A stretch of DNA of 64,000 nt from DASXKD01 sp963762735 (GTDB lineage Bacteria > Actinomycetota > Actinomycetes > Streptosporangiales > Streptosporangiaceae): contig CAVXMG010000014.1 of assembly GCA_963762735.1 (NCBI GenBank), positions 186,001 to 250,000 on the forward strand, in the 5' to 3' direction. Shown here piece by piece: positions 59,828 to 64,000 of the stretch (the first letter of the stretch is position 1; each line of letters opens with the position of its first letter). The notes below the pieces were generated by a model. That model did no database searches and had not been told where the DNA came from. It was given only the letters and a program-made list of their open reading frames with translations. Position numbers and translations under genes: made by a program.

Positions 59828-60656
59828 CTGTCCTCAGCTACTTTCATGATCAGGTCGCGGGATGCTGCCCGGGGCAGGGCTTCGGATCGGAGGGCATCGA
59901 AGCGGAGCATCGCATGAGCCACGATCGCGGGGCTGTCGGCGATCTGCCCCTCGGCTGCGGTCTCCAGGTACACCATACCGGGCGAGCCGTCCAGGTCAGC
60001 GATGACGAAGCCGCCCAGCAGTCCGCCGTGAGCGCCCGCCGACGCCGGGATGACCTGGATCGTGGTCTGCGGGTTCCCGGCAAGGTCCGCCAGGTGTTCT
60101 AGCTGATCGTGCATGACCTTGGGACCGCCGATGCAGCGGTGCAGCACCCCCTCATCCACGACGCACCAAAGCTGCGGCGGATCGGCCCGCGTCCAGGATG
60201 GCCTGCCGATCCGATCCGCGCGGCTACCTGGTCGTCCAGGTCATCCTGCTTGCCGCCGGGGCGGGCGGCGAGGATCGCCCGCGCGTAGTCCTCGGTCTGC
60301 AGCAGTCCCGGAACCAGCAGCGGCTCATAGGACCGCAGCGTGGCGGCTTGGGCCTCAAAGTGAGTCCACGGCTGGAACCACCCGGGAATGGCCCGGTGGC
60401 GCAGGCCCTTGCGGAGGTTGCCCCATAGCCGCGTCAGGCCGCCGCGCGAGTCCAGTTCCGGCACCGCGTCCAGCCGTTCGGGGAAGTCCTTCGCGGGAGG
60501 GCGCTCGCCGGTCTCGATCTTGCTGATCACGTCGTGGCTGACGTTCACCAGCGCGGCTAACTCGGTCTGTGACAGCCCGGCCCGTTCCCGGTAGTAGCGC
60601 AGTTCCGCGCCGAAGACACCCTGCGGGGTTCCGTCCTGGTCGTTGTCGCGCGGCAT
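59818..60656 (-). CDS. XRE family regulator with DUF5753 (Scr1-type) domain, frame-disrupted
   Basis: About 278 aa. The N-terminal HTH is FGAELRYYRERAGLSQTELAALVNVSHDVISKIETGERPP. The DUF5753 domain reads RAIPGWFQPWTHFEAQAATLRSYEPLLVPGLLQTEDYARAIL, then, across two one-base insertions near 60180-60225, QLWCVVDEGVLHRCIGG...QIQVIPASAGAHGGLLGGFVIADL-type strands and VYLETAAEG. 839 bp equals 3 x 279 + 2. ATG 60656 follows GAGGGAGC. It is divergent from an anti-sigma-like ATPase, with a TCTAC-N5-GTAGA palindrome between them, a layout typical of the abaA/whiJ-type gene modules. Confidence 0.85.
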
Positions 60657-60727
60657 CGGCGCTCCCTCGGCATGGCATCGGCGCGGGCGCTTCGGCATGG
60701 GCATTGGCCCGGCTTGTCTGGTGATCC

Positions 60728-60742
60728 TCTACACAGCGTAGA
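60728..60742. promoter_or_regulatory. Palindromic operator candidate TCTAC-N5-GTAGA
   Basis: TCTAC at 60728-60732 and GTAGA at 60738-60742 form a perfect inverted repeat in the 139-bp region between the divergent XRE and ATPase genes. Likely the autoregulatory site of the XRE protein. Confidence 0.5.
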
Positions 60743-60795
60743 CCTGCGACGACACCCTGTGGGAGTAGGTGAACGGCTCCCAGCAAAGGACTTCC

Positions 60796-61218
60796 ATGAC
60801 CAGCGGTACCGCCACGCAGACCAGCAGCGCCCTGGAGTTCGCCCCGCTGCCCACGGCGGTTCCCTGCGCCCGGCTTCATGTCGTCCACGTCCTGCGCGAG
60901 TGGGGACTGCGCGGCCTGGCCGGCGACGCCGAGATGATCGTGTCCGAGTTGATCACGAACGCCATTGACGCATCGACATTGCTCTCCGAGCGCCCCCCGG
61001 TGTCCCTGCGGCTGTTGCTCACCGGGAAGTCCCTCGTCATCGAGGTGTGGGACCACAGTCCGCTCGACCTGGAACCCCGCGAGGCGGACGCCGACGACGA
61101 ATGCGGGCGCGGGCTGACCGTTGTCGCGGCTCTCAGCGATCGCTGGGGGTGGGAGCGCACCGGCCACGACCGCAAGGTCGTCTGGGCTGAGCTTGCCCTG
61201 ATGGACACGGTGAAGTGA
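60796..61218 (+). CDS. RsbW-like ATP-binding (anti-sigma/HATPase) protein
   Basis: 140-aa histidine-kinase-like ATPase domain. The N-box is DAEMIVSELITNAIDAS and the G1 box VIEVWDHSPLDLEPR, then the G2-like DDECGRGLTVVAALSDRWGWE. Such single-domain proteins act as anti-sigma factors or phosphorylate antagonists, and they form the third member of XRE/DUF397 modules in actinomycetes. ATG 60796 follows AAAGGAC. Convergent with an SDR gene 18 bp away. Confidence 0.85.
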   Translation: MTSGTATQTSSALEFAPLPTAVPCARLHVVHVLREWGLRGLAGDAEMIVSELITNAIDASTLLSERPPVSLRLLLTGKSLVIEVWDHSPLDLEPREADADDECGRGLTVVAALSDRWGWERTGHDRKVVWAELALMDTVK

Positions 61219-61236
61219 GTCGCCGCTCCTGGCGTG

Positions 61237-61992
61237 TCATCCCCGGCCGATGAACGGCATCTTCGTGGCGGTGATGGTCAGGAACTGCACGTTGGCGTCC
61301 AGGGGCAGGCTCGCCATGTAGAGCACGGCAGCGGCGACGTGCTTGGCGTCGAAGGTGGGCTCGGGGGCCAGCGAACCGTTGGCCTGCGGCATGCCGTGGC
61401 TCATCTGCGCGGTCATGTCCGTGGCGGCGTTGCCGATGTCGATCTGCCCGCACGCGATGTCGAAGCTCCGGCCGTCCAGGGAGATGGACTTGGTCAGGCC
61501 GGTGATCGCGTGCTTGGTGGCGGTGTAGGCGACGCTGTTCGGGCGGGGGACGTGCGCGGATATCGAGCCGTTGTTGATGATCCGGCCGCCGCGGGGAGCC
61601 TGGGTTTTCATCAGCCTGACCGCATGGTGGGCGCACAGGTAGGCGCCGGTCAGGTTCGTGTCCACGGCTTGCCGCCACTGCGGCCAGGAGATCTCGTCGA
61701 CCGCGCCGCCCGGGCCGAACATGCCGGCGTTGTTGACCAGGAGGTCAACCCGCTGCCAGCGCTCGTGCACGGCCCCGAAGAGCGCGGCGACCGATTCGGG
61801 CACGGTGACATCGGTGGGAACGGCCAGCCCGGCTCCGGCCGGCCCCGCGGCGGAGGCCAGCGTCTCCCGCAGCGCGTGCTCGCGCCGCCCGGCCGCCGCG
61901 ACCTGCCATCCGGCCGCCAGCAACGCCTGGGCGATGCACCGGCCAAGGCCAGAGCCCGCCCCGGTCACCACGGCCACGCCAGTGGTTGCCAT
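61237..61992 (-). CDS. SDR family NAD(P)-dependent oxidoreductase
   Basis: 251 aa, from ATG 61992 behind GGAGG. The cofactor loop TGAGSGLG is at residues 10-17, NNAG at 87-90, the catalytic Ser in NGSIS near 143 and YTATK with Tyr156 and Lys160. Typical 3-ketoacyl/sugar-alcohol dehydrogenase layout. It starts 17 bp after the stop of the D-erythronate-dehydrogenase-like gene, so the two form an operon and may act in the same sugar-acid route. Confidence 0.92.
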   Translation of the reverse strand: MATTGVAVVTGAGSGLGRCIAQALLAAGWQVAAAGRREHALRETLASAAGPAGAGLAVPTDVTVPESVAALFGAVHERWQRVDLLVNNAGMFGPGGAVDEISWPQWRQAVDTNLTGAYLCAHHAVRLMKTQAPRGGRIINNGSISAHVPRPNSVAYTATKHAITGLTKSISLDGRSFDIACGQIDIGNAATDMTAQMSHGMPQANGSLAPEPTFDAKHVAAAVLYMASLPLDANVQFLTITATKMPFIGRG

Positions 61993-62009
61993 CTTCGCCT
62001 CCGTTCCCG

Positions 62010-63011
62010 TCAGTCTCGGGACTCGGCAAGGTACCTGCCGACGATCGAGCCGAAATCCGGGTCCTGGGTCAGGCCAAGCCGTTCCGCCCGGTCGGCGCGG
62101 ATCCGGGCGGGCCAGCTCGTCACGAGCCTGGCCACGGCCGGATCGGGAACCCAGTCGATCAGCGCGCTCACCTCGGGCCCGGCAGCCCGTTCCAGCGCGG
62201 CGACCATGTCCGCGACGGTCACGGTGAGGGCCGGCAGGGTGACCGCACTGCGGCCGCCCCAGGACTCCTCCGACGAGGCCGCGGCGCACAGCAGCCCCTC
62301 GATGGCCCGCCCCGGCGAGATGAGCGCGACCTCGGTCGCCGCCTCCACCGGGCAGGCGGCGCGGTGACCGGCGAGCGGCTCGCGGATGATGCCGGAAAGG
62401 AAACCCGACGCGGCCGCATTGGGCCGGCCGGGCCGCACGCTGACCGTTGCCAGGCGAACGGCCCGCCCGCGCAGGAATCCCTTGCGGGTGTAGTCGGCCA
62501 GCAACTGCTCCCCGATGACCTTCTGCACGCCGTAACTGGACTGCGGATTCGGCAGGGTGTGGTCGTCCACCACCGCAGGGAGCGGATGGTCGCCAGAGGC
62601 GCCGAACACGGCCAGGGAACTGGAGAACACCACGACCGGGTTCGTCCCGAGCGCGCGGCACGAGGCGAGCAGCAACTCGGTGGCGCGCAGGTTCGCCCGC
62701 AGGCCGAGGTCGAAGTCGGCTTCGCATTCCCCGCTGACCGCGGCCGCGAGATGGAAGATCACATCCGCCCCGGCCAGCGTGCGCCGGCCCGGTGCGGGCA
62801 GCGTCAAGCAGTTCGCTGAGGTCGCCGCGGACCACGGCCACCCGCTCGTCGGCGGCCAGATCAGCGGGCGGCGGCGACTGGTCGACAAGCGTCACCCCGG
62901 ACAACGGCCGGGCCCCGCCGCCGGCCACCGCAACGAGCCCGCGGCCAGCAACTCCCGGGCAAGGCGGGAACCGAGGAACCCGGCCCCGCCGGTGACCACC
63001 ACGTTCGCCAT
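62010..63011 (-). CDS. D-erythronate dehydrogenase-like NAD-dependent epimerase/dehydratase family protein, frame-disrupted
   Basis: About 333-aa extended SDR. VVVTGGAGFLGSRLA is the NAD loop; VTLVDQSPPP, then DVIFHLAAAVSGECEADFDLGLRANL, VFSSSLAVFG with the catalytic Ser, SSYGVQKVIGEQLL with Tyr/Lys, and RLATVSVRPGRPNAAASGFLSGIIREPLAG match D-erythronate dehydrogenases (DenD, oxidising D-erythronate to 2-oxo-tetronate) better than other epimerases. Two compensating one-base shifts near 62940 and 62805 move about 45 codons out of frame. ATG 63011 follows GGGAGGC. Confidence 0.83.
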
Positions 63012-63135
63012 GGCGCCTCCCGCCCCGAATCCATGGTGGGCGTTTACCTACCCCGCGGGCCGGGAGGACCACCTACCAGCGGGCGGGGAACACGCCCATT
63101 GTGCAGGCCCGCGCGGGTGAACCACGATAGGCCGC

Positions 63136-64000
63136 ATGAACCGGGCCCTGATCTCACTGCCGCTGCCGCGCATGCTCCGGGATACCGGCTGGGCCATGCT
63201 GCTCGTTCCGGTCGTGCTCCTGGTGATCACCATTTTCGGCCGGGCCATCCCGTGGGGCGCCGCGGCGGCGGTCGCGGGAGCCTCTGCGCTGCTGGCCCCT
63301 GTGGTGGCCGCGGACATTGCCGCAGCGGGAGTGGTCTGCCTGGGGATCTACCTCACCGTGCTCACCGGGTGGATAGCGCTGGCGTTCTATCATCAGACCG
63401 GGAATCCGTTCTTCCGTGGCTCGGGCCTGGTCGGCATGAATCCGGTGTCCAGCGTTCTCACCGTCGGCAGCGGTGCCGGGGTGGTCCTGGACGTGATGCT
63501 CAGCGCGCTGGTGCTTGGTTTCGGCGTGTGGCTGGTGCCGCGCACGATCGGGGTGCACGCAGGCCTGGTGCAGCGCAACGCCGCACTGGCCAACCGGGTA
63601 GCCCGGCTGGCCGAGACCCGCGTCGCGGCGGTGGACAGCGCGGCCGCCGAACTGCGCCGGGTCGAGCGGGACCTGCACGATGGGGCTCAGGCGCGCCTTG
63701 TCGCGCTCGGCATCAACCTGCGCGCGGCAGAGCAGCTTTTCACCAGCAACCCGGATGCCGCCCTCGCGCTAGTCACCGAGTCCCGGGAGAACTCGGCGCT
63801 GGCATTGGCCGAACTGCGGGCCCTGGTGCGGGGCATCCACCCGCCGGTGCTCGCCGACCGGGGCCTTGGAGACGCCGTCCGGGCGCTGGCCCTGGGTTCA
63901 CCGGTACCGGCGGAGGCAGACGTCCAGTTGCCTGGCCGGCTTGCGGCACCGCTGGAATCGGCCGCCTACTTCGCGGTGGCCGAGGCACTCGCCAACGCCA
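63136..64000 (+). CDS. Two-component sensor histidine kinase, NarL/DesK class (3' end cut by window)
   Basis: At least 288 residues, open to the right edge. Four or five membrane helices occupy the first 140 residues (WAMLLVPVVLLVITIFG, AAAVAGASALLAPVVAAD, GVVCLGIYLTVLTGWIAL, VVLDVMLSALVLGFGVWLV). Then comes a HisKA_3 dimerisation helix with the phosphorylated His in RRVERDLHDGAQARLVALG (His near residue 180), the LVTESRENSALALAELRALVRGIHPPVLADRGL second helix, and the start of the ATPase N-box (AVAEALANA). The partner response regulator would lie beyond the window. Nearest possible targets are the FtsX operon or the sugar-acid pair; that is not shown. Confidence 0.9.
   Translation, partial: MNRALISLPLPRMLRDTGWAMLLVPVVLLVITIFGRAIPWGAAAAVAGASALLAPVVAADIAAAGVVCLGIYLTVLTGWIALAFYHQTGNPFFRGSGLVGMNPVSSVLTVGSGAGVVLDVMLSALVLGFGVWLVPRTIGVHAGLVQRNAALANRVARLAETRVAAVDSAAAELRRVERDLHDGAQARLVALGINLRAAEQLFTSNPDAALALVTESRENSALALAELRALVRGIHPPVLADRGLGDAVRALALGSPVPAEADVQLPGRLAAPLESAAYFAVAEALANA

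Noticed and set aside
1..64000. tRNA, rRNA genes or CRISPR arrays
   Set aside because: No T-loop GGTTCGA-type patterns in a cloverleaf context, no rRNA segments and no regularly spaced repeats with unique spacers were seen; the only tandem repeat (9801) has no spacers.

Overview
The window is a 64-kb piece of a very GC-rich chromosome with strong third-position GC bias. Family content points to an actinomycete (Actinomycetota): two luciferase-like F420/FMN oxidoreductases, an XRE/DUF5753-DUF397-ATPase trio, FCD-type GntR regulators, FtsX-type permeases, and a chaperone/double-GTPase/GAP1/vWA cluster. A Streptosporangiales-like lineage is possible, but nothing here fixes a lower taxon. At least 33 one-base frame breaks split otherwise well-conserved genes, often in G or C runs. 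I read most of these as assembly indels and give merged gene coordinates.

1-16.3 kb is a catabolic accessory cluster. It holds a peptide/nickel-type ABC importer (solute-binding lipoprotein, DppB-like permease cut by the window edge, separate DppF-like ATPase), a D-2-hydroxyacid dehydrogenase, a Gfo/Idh/MocA oxidoreductase coupled to two tandem DUF4438 proteins, an SDR, a luciferase-like oxidoreductase, two GntR/FCD regulators, a VOC extradiol dioxygenase, GalD-like and GalB-like proteins of the 4-oxalomesaconate branch, and a MetE-like zinc methyltransferase. Three copies of one 13-bp palindrome (GTCGATTGTCGAC) sit in its two divergent promoter regions and suggest one regulon.

16.3-36 kb is mixed. 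It contains an AT-rich non-coding stretch, a secreted ScyD-like propeller, an FAD/GcvT demethylating dehydrogenase, DinB and NTF2-like proteins, a PEP-mutase-family lyase behind a perfect CRP-type box, a second luciferase-like enzyme, a decayed or mis-sequenced IS66 transposase, a hydrolase, membrane proteins, an FtsX permease, a 935-aa secreted propeller with about 14 repeats, and a small VOC protein.

36-51.5 kb is the most interesting segment. A divergent Hsp70 faces a tightly coupled series: GrpE, Hsp70, a fibronectin-III-like protein, a zinc-ribbon GTPase, GAP1, a second membrane/zinc-ribbon GTPase, a 64-aa membrane protein, a third Hsp70 and two tandem vWA proteins. Overlapping start/stop codons indicate one multi-component NTP-dependent chaperone/GTPase system, probably for signalling or biological conflict.

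51.5-64 kb holds a GT-C-like membrane protein, a secreted Cys-repeat protein, a Tat-exported protein, an intact FtsX permease/ATPase pair, the XRE/DUF397/anti-sigma-like trio, an SDR with a D-erythronate-dehydrogenase-like enzyme, and the start of a NarL-type histidine kinase that runs off the edge.
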